Shown here: positions 21,372 to 33,051 of the stretch, piece after piece
How positions within the stretch are numbered: the first letter of the stretch is position 1
Layout of the letters: each line of letters starts with the position of its first letter
NCBI GenBank assembly: GCA_025504975.1
Contig: JANUWI010000012.1
Coordinates: forward strand, 62,001 to 126,000
DNA: 64,000 nucleotides
Direction: 5' to 3'
DNA from: Plenodomus lindquistii
Lineage: Eukaryota > Ascomycota > Dothideomycetes > Pleosporales > Leptosphaeriaceae
Translations under genes and position numbers: made by a program
Notes under the pieces: generated by a model
Told to the model about the DNA's origin: nothing
Seen by the model: only the letters and a program-made list of their open reading frames with translations
The model's database searches: none

Positions 21372-24300
21372 TTAATTTTGCTTCAGATCGATAACCTTGA
21401 CTGGGTTTGCAACGTTTCTCATGCCGTCCTTGAACATTGCTGGGCTAAAGGGATACAGTGTTCTGATCGGTTCTGCGGGCTCCTCGGTTGCATCCCTCCA
21501 CAATTCTGTCGTGGCACCGTTTACGAGGGTCTCGAGCACTGGCGTCAAAATTGGCAAAGAACCAAACAAAACGGCGTAACAGCAAAAGGCGACCAGGGTT
21601 ATGTTGATCCAGTACGGTACACCAAGCGATGCAAGCTGTATGCACATATACGAACCAAGGGACCAGAAAACAAGTCCGTGAATCAAGTAGAGGGTAAGAA
21701 TGTGCGGGAAGACCCACATAAGAAATCGGTTCGACAAGGCTCTTTGAACAATTGGCGACAACTCCACAAGGAGATGCACCCCAATCGAGAAGGTAAGTGC
21801 CGTAAGTCGAGGCATAAACCAGGGCGTATATCTGTAGTCGGAGGTCTCGCGAATGGGACGACCAGTACCTTGATCCGGATGCGCGCCATACTCTATTGTA
21901 CTGAAACTAACCGCGTACCAACGGTCGAGGGAGTCGACCACTGGGCTACCGACAGCGAGGAGAAGTACAAATCCCATGAACGTGTAGTACACATTGGGAC
22001 GCGCGTAGAGCCACGGTTTCCAATTGTAGGTTATGTCCAAATCGGCAATCAGGAGCCCGACTAAAAAGAAGGAGCCCCAGGACATCGCATACCAATGCAT
22101 CAGGATGCAAAAGGCATAGTAAGTCATGCGCTTCCAAGGTGTCTTGATTTCTCGAATAACAATGACTGCGAGCAGCGAGGTCCACGAATTCTGCAGCTGG
22201 ACTGGGATTGTCCACAATACGCCAATGCAGTATGTGTTGATGATCTTGGGGACACCGCTTGGGATGAGATACATTAACTCAACTAATGCGTTCAAGAACT
22301 GTCCAAAGCTGTCATACTTTTGGACGAATGGCCAAGTAGACCACCCAACGGATGTGAGGTGCTCGAGCCAGCGGACGGCACCCAAATTGATGCAGAAGTA
22401 CTGGAGAGCAGCGATGGTGGCACAAGGCACGATGAGGCGCGGTGTTCGCGTGACCACCTTGTTGGCGATGACCTTTAGGTCACCGGTTTTGAGATAATTC
22501 ATAACCAAGAATCGTGTGGATGTCGTAAAGAATGGACCTTGTTCACTTCGTTAATGCCACGCTAAAGATAGCCCACGACAAGGTTCTTACCAATCCAGCT
22601 AGTATTCATCAGATATGGAGTGACAAACTTATAAAACCACCGCTCATACTCATAATGGGCATCCGAGTAGGGCATCGCAGTGGCAGGATAAAAGGTCATG
22701 CAGAAATGGACCAAAGTAACGAGAAGAGATGCCAGGGCGACCTGTGAGCGGTCAGCAAGTACAACATAACATCCGAAATTTCTCTGCTTACCAAGCCAGC
22801 GAGGTGATCGATGCGCTGCTTCGGTGCTTTATTCATAACATCTGCCATTTTCAGGCTCTTGACTGTGACACGTGGCAGCTTCTTCATGTCGTGGGTGGAA
22901 TGTTTGGTTGCATTCAACCAGCTCTTTTCGAGTTCTAATGATGTCATCCCGTCATCGCTCTCGCTCTGTTCTGGCGTCCAAACGCCGCTGGAGGCGATCG
23001 CTGTCTGTGTGGAATGCACGCCGAGTCTTGTGCGTGACCGGAGATTACTGTTCATAGCCGAGCTGGAGGCCGCAACGGATGGGTTAGAAAGAAACAACCC
23101 AGAAGCGAGTTTCTCAGTCGGTGTCGTTGTACTCGGGATGTCTTCATCCGGGGTGTACACACCGGAGAGAGGTTTGGTACTATACCTCTCACGGTTATAC
23201 ATATTGGGGCCAGCGGAGAGCAAATTCGAAGTGCGAAGACTCATGTTGATATCTGTCGTGAGGACTTGATACTGTTGTGAACCAAGTGGCTTTGGCCTCC
23301 AGGTTGCTCGCTTCCAGAGGGCGTGTAAGAGCAATATTGCTGAGCTAATGATACATGTGGAAGCCAGTAAAAAGGCAGACCTTGTCTTGCGGTCAAGCGT
23401 ACGTTCTTGGAAGAACGGCTCCGACGCTGCCATATATGGGGAGGATCCTCGTAGAGAAGTGTCCGTCACTTGACATCGTTGCTGTGTATCACAGCGCGCA
23501 TCAAAGAATTCATGCTCGGCGGCTGACATATGGGAAGAATTGAAGAAAGCTCGGATCATTCCAAGATGAGCGTACGAGCCGTTTGGGGGTGGCCCTTGGG
23601 ATGTGTGCACGTCTCCTACGGACGAGTGCCCGATGGAAAGTGTCGACGCCTGTGTCGGCCAAAGTTCTGGCATCTCTTGCGCTCGAATCGAGCGTGCGAG
23701 TGTATCACCGATGTAATAATTGATGTTGTCGGGGGTCCACTCGATACGATAGGAGACAAGTCCCCATGGCGTACTGGGATAATTGATGGTGGTTTTGGTG
23801 AAGCCGGTAAAATTGACACCGTTCCTTCGCTCGCCCTTCCATTCGCCGTCCTCCATGAATGAAACCCAAGCAGTCCCTGGATCTTCTGTGTTCATGACGT
23901 TAAGATTGATTGTCTGAGAACCTTTGTAGTCTAGGCGCATCGCGATAACGCTGCGTCCAGCATTTGGTGGTGGCGAACCAAGTGTAGCTTCAAAAGAGCC
24001 GAACAGAATGTCACGCCTTTGGGATCGAATGGAAGCGCCAACAACAGCGTGGTCACGAGTTGGTCTATCGAGGTTGAGCGTCCAAACACCTCCGCGCCAT
24101 CCAGGTACTGTCGGCTCGGAATGCCTTACGTTGGCTGGCACCGCACCCGCACGATAAAGCGCATGCCAATTCCTTTCACTTATGTGTTGGAAGTCTTCTG
24201 CGACCAGCGAGTCCACTGGCAACTGTTTCGACTCGTTTCCATATGCGATGAGAGCGTTGGTCCATACTGCGCCAGTCCTTGAATCTAAGAAGCCGCACGC

Positions 24301-24372
24301 ACACTCAGAGACCTGTGTAGTGGCTGAAGAGAAACGAAGTGTCAAAATTACGATAATGGCGACTGAGAGCAT
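21372..24372 (-). CDS. GH16-like lectin domain fused to acyltransferase-3 membrane domain
   Basis: Minus-strand exons 24372-22792, 22741-22591 and 22537-21372 form one 965-residue frame. A signal peptide (MLSVAIIVILTLRFSSATTQ) leads into a concanavalin/GH16-like beta-sandwich at about residues 60-300 (GGVWTLNLDR, FGSFEATLGSPP, WTPDNINYYIGD). The catalytic ExDxxE of GH16 is absent; the place reads RLDYKGSQTINLNV. A transmembrane helix follows near 331-351, then a Ser/Thr-rich linker of about 150 residues, then from about 519 an acyltransferase-3 domain with many hydrophobic helices. The first intron splits its opening motif (DHLAGL then VALASLLVTLVHF). Such enzymes move acyl groups across membranes onto sugars or lipids. 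The combination suggests a sugar-binding outer domain feeding a membrane acyltransferase; that is inference. Confidence 0.85.
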
Positions 24373-25884
24373 TGTGGTATCCAGGGATCGAATGTCTGCG
24401 CGTCAAATGGCCTGCTGACTGGAGTACGCTGTGCTTGACGTGGTATGCACTATATGAGACCCAGACTTCCAGTCGTATTGTGTACGTACCTATGCTACAC
24501 TTTGTGTATGGGCCAAGTGTATAACTTTCCATTCGGGCCTTCGTTGTTATGGCGCTCGGCTTGGATCCTGAAAATTGAAAAAATTGGTCCGAAGTTAGCA
24601 TAAACATGCAAGTCAGTTGACGTTGAGCCATTATCACCCTGGGAGTCTTTTCAAGCGCACGGGTAGTGCATTTTTCACGTGAGTTGCCACTCGCCCAAGC
24701 TGCTACAAATTTTGAATCACGTGAGAAACGGACTCCCCGAGAGTACGAGTAGAGTGACGCCCTACGCACGACCGTGATGGTTTTCACGTGACTTTAGGAC
24801 CAGAAGCGCTAGCTGGTCAAGTTTATGCTGTGGGTACGTAGAATTGTTCAGGACGTCCAAGTCATTCCCAAAGAAAGTGAGCTCGTCGATCACATATGAG
24901 ACGCCAAAGTCAATCGAACGGCATATTGACCGGACAATATCGTAACAAGCGGAAGGGCTACAACCCCATCCCCTACTCCGGTGCCTAGCGTGAAAAAGTG
25001 GATCAGAGCAGCCAATGGCAGAGTCCTTTTCTGTTGAGAACAGTACTACATAAAGGGCTTTAAATGTATAAATCGCTGTTATGTGGTATGTGAACAGCGA
25101 TCTGACCACTCCGCTGCTGACGCCAAGGTATTTTACGCTAGGCACCCGGGCCGGGGATGCAGTTGTACAAGTGAATGGTAAAGGGCTAAAATGGTGGACC
25201 AAGACCTTGGCTTCTTCCGTGCCTTATCTATGCGGAGCGGCTCGCATCCTTAGAACGCCCGAATGTAATACCGCATCAACGCTCATTCGAAGGTCAGGCC
25301 AAGGTACAGTTTTACTGCCTAAATCAGCATAGGCTTGCCGCGGTCCGTAAATCAGACAGGAGCGATAAATTGGTATGATATCGACATTCATCGCGGCTAA
25401 CAACCCAGTCAAGACGTGGTCCGCTGTATCTACACCTTGTAGCATATCAGAAAGTGAAGGGAGGCTTTGTTGCAAAAGCTGGAAAGACCGGAAGTGCGAT
25501 GGATATTGGACCCTAGCCAACTCAAACTTGGGTGTGGGACGTCCGCAGAAAGTTTGTATCGCACTAAATCCATGAATGTCTGACGAGAGACATGCGCTGA
25601 CGTTGACGGTTGCGACAGCTGCAAAGGCCAAGATGCCACCATCCTGACTCGGAGCTGTATGGTACAGGGTGTAGACGCATTGGATTAGATTCCTGTTGAA
25701 GTTCAACGAATCATTTTCTCAGTCTCGCTCAATGTTGAATGTGCTATTCGTCAAACTTTAACAAAAATCTGATCTGATGTGTCTATATCCTGTAATGTAT
25801 GATCCGATAGGGTTGCTATTTCAATCCCTATCCTACTTTTTGCAAGAAGGAATACACCAAATTCGTAGAGCCATCGCAGGGCTA
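24373..25884. other. Gene-poor region upstream of the fusion gene
   Basis: The first part is the promoter of the fusion gene. Minus-strand frames at 24762-25202 and 25224-25706 (146 and 160 residues) are long for random sequence but match nothing I know and cannot be joined with confidence. They may be remnants of an older gene. Confidence 0.4.
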
Positions 25885-25950
25885 AGCGCACGGTCATCTT
25901 ACCTAGCCCCTGCTCGCAGGCCCACAGGTGAGCACTAATGCCGACCACAA
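25885..25950 (+). repeat. Diverged direct copy of the foldback element's right end
   Basis: Starting at GCGCACGGT this stretch parallels 26234-26297 (CCTAGCCCC, then CCCACAGGTGAG, then a GACCACA or GGTCAACCA-like end) with scattered changes. It is the same sequence family in the same direction about 350 bases away, so more than one insertion or a nested event occurred here. Confidence 0.6.
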
Positions 25951-26030
25951 TATGATTATGCACTACTTTAGGTAATGCAGCGCTGCATCGCCCTGCATAT
26001 CCGCGGGAGTTTCGCTTGAGTTTGCATACT

Positions 26031-26297
26031 TGGTTGACGACAAAAGTACTCACCTGTGGGTCGCCCGCGCCACCTCCGAAGTCTGAACAAGCAACACCAC
26101 ATTCACCATCACCCACCACGCTTAGAGGAAGAAGAAAAATATAATTAAATATAGATAGCTACTCTAACCTCCCTTCTGCTCTTTGTAAAGAAAATAATTA
26201 TAAGCTTGTAGAGTTGTGGCTATTGCAAGTCTGCGCGCACGGTTGTCCTAGCCCCCTTGTTGCTAGACCCACAGGTGAGTACTTTTGTGGTCAACCA
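26031..26297. mobile_element. Foldback (MITE-like) element with 32-bp inverted ends
   Basis: The 32 bases at 26031-26062 match the reverse complement of 26266-26297 at all but one position. The enclosed 267 bases have no open frame and the middle (26130-26210) is very AT-rich. This is the structure of a non-autonomous inverted-repeat transposon. I could not define a target duplication: the flanks share a TAC/GTA-like step only. No transposase is seen in the window. It sits about 135 bases before the acyltransferase pseudogene. Confidence 0.65.
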
Positions 26298-26431
26298 GTA
26301 GGCATGAGGCTCTGCAACCGCTCAAGTCTCGGCGATGGGTCTTGAGATTCGTGTGTGTTAGACCTTGAAGATTTTGACCCTGTTCCAATTGGCATCTTCG
26401 TTTATCGTGGCATCAATATTTTCTTGGCATT

Positions 26432-27907
26432 ATGGAAAGATTCGCTCGATCTACGCTCCCAGCGCACGATGCAAGAAATAACTACCTCGTCGGTCTGAGA
26501 GGGGTAATCAGCATTCAATCTTTATCGATTGTCTTTCTATCGGTCTTCGTGCTCAGCGCCGTCGATTACTCGCCCCAGGTGAGATCATCATTCACACCAG
26601 ACAAACTGTGAAAGCTTTTCTCATTTCTTTTTTGCAATAAAGGAACTGTGCTCAATGGTTTTATTCTTTTGAGCGCTCGCACATATGTATCCCATTTTTT
26701 ACTTCCAAGTCGCGCCGTAGGCAATCCATAGCAGGGTCCATATTTCGTCGCGGAATACGACTCGGGGTGCCTGTCGGCCATTTCAACGGTATTGCTGCAT
26801 ACTTACGGACATTCCAACATCGATGAATTTGCAAAGCGCACCAAGAATCCCACCAACGTCGCCCCGAATATAATTGAGACCGTATCAACCTTCTTCAATG
26901 CTGTATTCAACTTGTTTTGGGTCACGAAAGATTTTCGCGATCAGGCTGGGAACAATACCTTCCCAGGCCAGATGCTGTGGGTTATTAGCGTCATCTATCA
27001 ACAAAGGTGAGTCTAGTCTTGTTCATAGCAAAGAAACCAGCATGCTCACGGATGTCGTTTCCTAGCTTTACGGTCTACATGACCATGAAGTCGTGGCATA
27101 TACACGCAAGAGCTGGCGTATCAAAGCAGCGCTTCTATTTATTACCACAGCATGGTGGGCACAGTCGCGGGCTAGCTTCACGATCACAGGACTGATCATT
27201 ACTGACATGGCTATCAACATGAGTCTCAAGCAAAAGGCCCAGCGCGGCGTCAAGGTACGACAGCATTTGTTCTTTTCTACTTGGGATTGGCCACTAACGC
27301 TACCCTAGATTGATGCGACGAGGCGTATTTCTTCCTACATTCTTTACATGATACCTATGGCTTTGGGGAGCTTTATGCTGTCCCGTTCAGCTTAGAGTAC
27401 CGAGCTTTTTAAAGATGGCTCTACAGCACCTGGACATGCGGACTATGTGGACATTCTCATCGACCGAACGACATTGAAAAGCTCTCGGCCCTCCGCGACA
27501 GCTAGCTTATTCTTATCAGTCTTTTTCTCTTCGTGGAGACATCAGATATGGTTCAATGGTTTTTGGAGAACCCTTTCTTCCTCTATCTTGGAAGGAAATC
27601 TTTGAGTAAGTGAACCAATAGCTTTCAACGTCGTTCTCTATCAAAGGTACTTCAAGGACGCTCGTGTAGTCCCTGGAAGCGATCAAGTTCCACTATGGCT
27701 AACGTGTATGTAACAAGCTTTTTCCTAACACAGCCTATCGCGATTTACACTTTCGGCGTGAGGAATTCCGATATCTTGGACTCCGCAAACGGTGTTCTCC
27801 TTACGACATTGGTCGTCTCGATTGCAACCACAGAGATATTTTATCGGGTCGTGGAAGTGCCTTCACATGTTTTGTCACATGTATTATTCGACTGGATCCA
27901 AGAGTGA
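26432..27907 (+). pseudogene. Decayed acyltransferase-3 family gene
   Basis: Pieces of an acyltransferase-3 protein appear in order but in different frames. The start reads MERFARS and then NNYLVGLRGVISIQSLSIVF (26432 to about 26577, ending at a GTGAGA donor). A piece SIAGSIFRRGIRLGVPV near 26730-26780 shifts frame into AISTVLLHTYGHSNIDEF and FFNAVFNLFWVTKDFRDQ (to about 27005). FTVYMTM near 27065 shifts by one base near 27086 into VAYTRKSWRIKAALLFI. Near 27393 a stop follows IPMALGSFMLSRSA. Later pieces are ETSDMVQWFLENPFFLYLGR (near 27540) and the closing FFLTQPIAIYTFGV and ATTEIFYRVVEVPS. Several frameshifts plus a stop make it non-functional. It resembles the acyltransferase half of the nearby fusion protein but belongs to a stand-alone subfamily. 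Confidence 0.82.
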
Positions 27908-29683
27908 AAAAAGGAAAAGAGGTGACGAATGTGACTTGAGATGGATTGAGAGTATCAGTCATAGGAAAGGAGATGAAGTCTCGGTAACAGTCCTGGAGAA
28001 CATCCTGATGACGCGCAAGTCTACAGGCTCTTCAGCATGTCTTCTCAATTTCTCCTTATACCACGTGAGTTCGAGCGAGCCGCATATAAACTACGGTGCT
28101 TGGCTAGTTATGGAAGAAGCATATTTGCCAATGGCAAAAGTTGACGATGCTTAAATGTGGACCACGTTCTTGGAACATCATCAAGGCGCCGGTGTGCTTT
28201 GAAAGAAGTTTACTTAGCCCACGTCTCTTTCAAAGTATAACCGATTTGACATCATAGCCTGCCCGAGGTTTAGAGCAGCATTCGGTCTAGTACCAGCATG
28301 CAAACAACCTCAGCTATGGCGTCAACCACAGAGACGATTATACTGTCTGTTAAATTTTGCGTCACTCCGCTGGTTTTCATTACGGACATATAGCAGTAGA
28401 ATTATGAGCTAATGGCAGGTATTGGAGGATGGCCTCTTGCTTCCTCTTAAGGAATCTGAATATTGCAGCTGCTACCCTGGCCATGTAGCTTAGTCTCACT
28501 CCAGAATTACAACAAGTGTATCTATAGGCTGACAATAGTCATGCGCAATAGATCTAGTATTTTTGCTTATGTTGGATGATTACTAGAGAATCTCAACATC
28601 TTACTCGATTTGTTCGATTTGTGCTGCTACAGGGTATTGTCAGGTCGGATTAAACCGCAACTTACTTCCGTATTATATCGAGAAAAGGCCGAGCTATTAG
28701 TGTATTAGAATTGCGCAGATCACTACTCACTATTAGTACGCTCTTCTTCGGTATAATACAGAAACTAGCAAGGGTTCAATCTAATGTGTCTACAGAGTAT
28801 TTGCATGTCAGTTCGCACCCCTACTAGTTAGTCAGCCGCAATACTGAATATCGTACAGTTCTTTGCTTATTCCTAACCTAATTAGAGCAGGGCTATACTT
28901 GTTAAAGCGGTGAAACTGTATCCTGGAATTAATCGCTAAATCAGCGCTGCGACGGTGTATTATTCGGGCGCTACAGGGGTGCGGACCGACGTGCAAAGAT
29001 TCTGTATATCCTGTAGAGCGCATGTGGTCAAAAAATGCGAAGGAGCGAATCGCTGTATCTACATGGAGAGCTGCTATCAATCTAGAACATAGGAGTAATC
29101 ATGGCGCTGAACCCAGCGGTTGCGCAGCATTAGCTGACAAGGTTCCTATGCGCGTATGGATGTCACCGAGTTATGTATACTGAGTCGTGCTGTTAGTCAA
29201 CAATACAAAGGGCTTGCTCATGCTGCATTTGAAAATCAAGTCACCCTGCAAAAGTCCGCCTTACACCATGTGTGACAGTTTATAGTACCTAGGTACTACC
29301 ATTTCACTTGCCACCCACAGTCTGGTGGCAATATACCTAATGGGGTGCACACGCAAAAGCGGGGATTACTGGTTGATCGGTACCTCAGCTCTCGGTACGG
29401 CGCTTCTCAAGAATCCTAGCGTGTGTGATTCTCGCATGTTGTCCCACACTGCGTTTCGAGGATCTTATCGTGTGAACCCGTCAGCCAAGAACTGACCACT
29501 TTTTGATGACTGAACAAGAGATCATGCCAGCTGAGCTTGGGCCTCATCGAGTCTCACATGCGGAGTTTCAGAGAAAGGATCAAAGGTCGGTCAATGCAAA
29601 CCTCTTTGAAGCATGTTTCTTCGATGTTGTCGCTTTTTCTTGATTGAATTATCATCTCAATTCTGTGCGCTTCATCCCGCATC
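27908..29683. other. AT-rich, gene-poor stretch, probably relic repeats
   Basis: No gene is supported in 1.8 kb. From about 28440 to 29200 the sequence is dense in TA steps and stop codons in all frames. That pattern is typical of repeats hit by RIP (repeat-induced C-to-T change in fungi), but I could not name the original element. A 14-base perfect palindrome lies at 29284-29297. Confidence 0.45.
29284..29297. repeat. Perfect 14-bp palindrome
   Basis: AGTACCTAGGTACT equals its own reverse complement. A near-identical 15-base version with one central base lies at 62595-62609. Confidence 0.6.
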
Positions 29684-31438
29684 ATGTCACTACGTTTGTC
29701 CATTACTGCAGGCCTCAAAGCGCCAGGAAGCTTCTTACTTGGCTCTACGGCTGCCCAGCTCAGTCATGTATCCGCACGCATATCAGCCCTTCTGCAGTCA
29801 ATCACACCCTTTTGCCTCGTCGTAGCTTATTTTGTCTTTTGGACATGTTTCTACATGATCTGTTCGGAACAATCGAAGAAGACGCTTTGGTATATCTGCA
29901 CGATTTACAATATTCACCTTTACATGATAACCACGGCGGAAGCTATCTGGAGCTTTTCAGAATACGGCAAGTCCAAGCAACGGGCCAAACAGAATGCTGC
30001 TCAAGGTTTCGTTCCGGGATCACATCCCTGGCCAACATTGGATGAAGATCTGCCGATAATTGATCTGATCACCGTCGCGTATCTTCCGAATGAACGAGAA
30101 ATCATCAAGGATCGAATACACTATCTGTGCACGCAGCTCGTGTATCCAGTAGATCGTATACGAATCAACTGTGTCTACAACACACCTACTGCAATCGAAC
30201 CTCTAGAAACCGAGCTCATGGATCTGGAAGAACAATACCCTCAACTTCGCGTGTTCAAGGTACTCGGGAGCAAGTCCAAATCTGATAACCTCAACCACTT
30301 CTTCACATTCAATACTGGAGCCGACCTCATCGCGATATTCGACGCTGATCACTATCCTCATCCGCACAACCCTCGATGGTGTGCCGAAAGATTCATGGCG
30401 GATGACGAGATCAGCGCGGTACAGGGTCGTTGCGTCATCTACAACTCGTGTGACTCGTGGCTTACACGTCTCATCGCTATCGAGTTTGACAATATATACA
30501 CAGCATGGCATCCTGGACGATCCATTTTGTCGGGCTTTGGTGCCTTCAGCGGTGAGTGTCCTGAGAACTCCATGAGGCTTTAAGTGACACCTTGTACAGG
30601 CAGTAACGGTTACTGGAGAGCCGAAGTCTTGAAGGCACACAAGATGCATGCTGACATGCTGACGGAAGACATCGATGCTGCTGTTCGTGCGCTTTACAAG
30701 AACCTGAAGACTATCCATGACACCAATGTAATCTCGTATGAGCTCGCGCCCACTGAACTCAAAGGATTCTGCAAGCAGCGGCTTCGATGGGCCCAGGGGT
30801 GGTCTCAAGTGGCTCTATCCCGTTTGCCAATGGTAAGCCACCGGATTGACTGTAACTAAAGTCGCGCCTCTTCTGATTTGTATGACTCATAGGCGTGGAC
30901 TATACCAGAGCAAGGTACACGAAGTTTAAAACAGCGCTTTGGCGTCTTTTCGCTTCTAGGTATACGAGAAGCCTCTTCCTACTTCAGGTTACAGGTCAGT
31001 CAACGTGCTAGGTTATGTAGAGGAAGGTTTAAAAGGCTAAACCAAGACAGTACACTTGTATGATCCTAGCTTCTATAATCCTCAACCGTCCAGAATCTCC
31101 CAAAGCCTTTCTCTCTGCAATTTTCGATCCCGTGTCGTATGCAATATGGCCACATATAATTGGGTACGTCTGAATTACTCTGTCCCGCGATATGAGCTAG
31201 ATGAATTTTTCTACCATTTCCCTCGCCCATTGACTAATGTTGTCACAGCACGACATGTCATTTCGTGGGCATGGCAATTACTTGGCATATTCGATCTGAA
31301 TTTGTCAGCGGATGGATGATGATATGGTTCCTGATGATGTGTCCTTTTTATTATACACTTATAGGCATACTAGTACTGTATGCACATGGTCGGGAGCTCG
31401 TTGCGTATGGTAAATGGAATCCGACACTCCGGAAGTAG
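29684..31438 (+). CDS. Processive family 2 glycosyltransferase (cell-surface polysaccharide synthase)
   Basis: Exons 29684-30551, 30600-30832, 30893-30994, 31051-31163 and 31249-31438 keep frame throughout and give 501 residues. Hydrophobic segments at about residues 38-60 and 68-90 come first. Then comes the GT2 catalytic core: IFDADHYP (DxD, near 220) for UDP-sugar and metal, LTEDIDAA (near 310) with the catalytic acid, and QRLRWAQGW (QxxRW, near 349) that marks processive synthases of the hyaluronan, chitin and cellulose type. C-terminal membrane segments include WMMIWFLMMCPFYYTLIGIL, and the protein ends in NPTLRK. Fungal GT2 proteins of this kind are needed for surface growth in some plant pathogens (for example ZtGT2 of Zymoseptoria). 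Which polymer is made is unknown. The last exons have no ATG and are easily missed. Confidence 0.85.
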
Positions 31439-33051
31439 CGTGGAGATCATGCGACATCTTGATCTCTTGAGTAGGGGAAGCAGAAGAGCGAGACGTCAGC
31501 GTACAGTCTGGTCGGCATGTAGTTCAGAAACGATACGCGATACATCATATGTAATACACCTTTTTCGGACGAACGTGGAATTTGCTATCGCACCCACTAC
31601 TTGCTCGTCACCGAAGCCGACCAACATATGTACAATATCTGTTCCTGCTAGGTTCTTGGACAGACGTATGCAGCTGTCCTTCACGACGTCTACTACATTG
31701 TTCCCTAGCCTATTAGCAATTAGATGTCGCCACGTTGCGGGCACAGAAGTTTTGCCCATTGATTCTTTCAAGAGATGAGATCATCCCGATCTGAAGCTTG
31801 TGCTCCGAGATGGATATAGCTGACGCCGTATGTATATAGCATGATCATTCAAGGCATCAACCTGAACGAGCACTTTCATCAATATTGTATTCCTCGAATC
31901 CGTCGTACATGACATGGAAGACTGGGTCGAATCGCTTAATAGTCTGCGGTCTGAATTGTGTAGCGATAGAACCGCATCGTCTATGTGCCAGTAGTGGACA
32001 AGAGTAGAGTTTAAAGCACCAAGGATGCTGGACAGGTCTCCGGACTATTGCTGATTGTGACGCTCCACGGGTCTTCCAGTGTAGCGTCAATGGTAGATTC
32101 CGGGGTCGTTTGAGTGCAATCCAAACAGACTGACTCTCGTGTTGCAGAATAAATGGGATTTAAGCTTCGGGTAGCGACAACAGCAACAACAACACCACTT
32201 ACAGCTATTCTAGAGGTAGCCACAGTGTAAAATAATTACTTAGATAGCTTGTAAGTAGTTGCAGCACTTTTATCTGCTATTTCTAGCTTACTGCGTTGCG
32301 CTATTAATGCTGATGTTCGCAGGCCTAAATCCTGTTTAATTTGCAACACGAGAGACTGATATCCACTTAAAGGACCTAGTAATATTTGCTGGGAACGTGT
32401 CATCTGTCGTTCACAAATTTATTTCCCGGATATGCAACAAGCTCAACAAGAAAGCGAAGGAATATCATAAACCTCGTGTGTTCGTCGAGCCTTTCACTCA
32501 AAGCTCTCTGCTTCAACGGGGTGATTTGCGCACGATGCGGACTGCACGAAGAATTGTGTTGGACAACTTTGGCAGGTGTAGGACGAACCACATCAAAGTA
32601 GTTCAAAGCGATGGGGAGTAAAAAACGGATCTTCGAGCTCCTGAATCAAGAGAGCTCAGATGTTCGTGGTCCAAGTGGGTGATTCAAGCTTGGCGACAGC
32701 TTGTGGCTGCGCCACCACCTTGGCTGGAACACTAGCGACGTGACATGCCTGAATCATAGACCAAGGCTCCCAAGTTCTCTGTCGTATCGCCTAATTGCAG
32801 TACAATGTTCACTAATGAAGTTCTGTTAGCCCCCTGTCGTGGTATAGAGTCGTTACGATCGAGAATCCAACGGGTGTGCATCAAAACTGAATGAATCAAG
32901 CCTGGGTGTACAGCAACTATGGCTCATGAGCCCGGTGAAATATTGAGTAATTTTGAACTATAAGAGTCGACGCTGTGCTCACCTCACACGACCTTTATTC
33001 GTTGGTTGTCAATTGTGGATTACTTGTCATGGACCGGGGGCCAGCGACATC
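31439..33051. other. Intergenic region between the GT2 and chitin deacetylase genes
   Basis: Convergent 3' ends with 1.6 kb between. Only short frames occur and none shows family marks. The middle (32200-32350) is AT-rich. I see no gene here. Confidence 0.45.
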
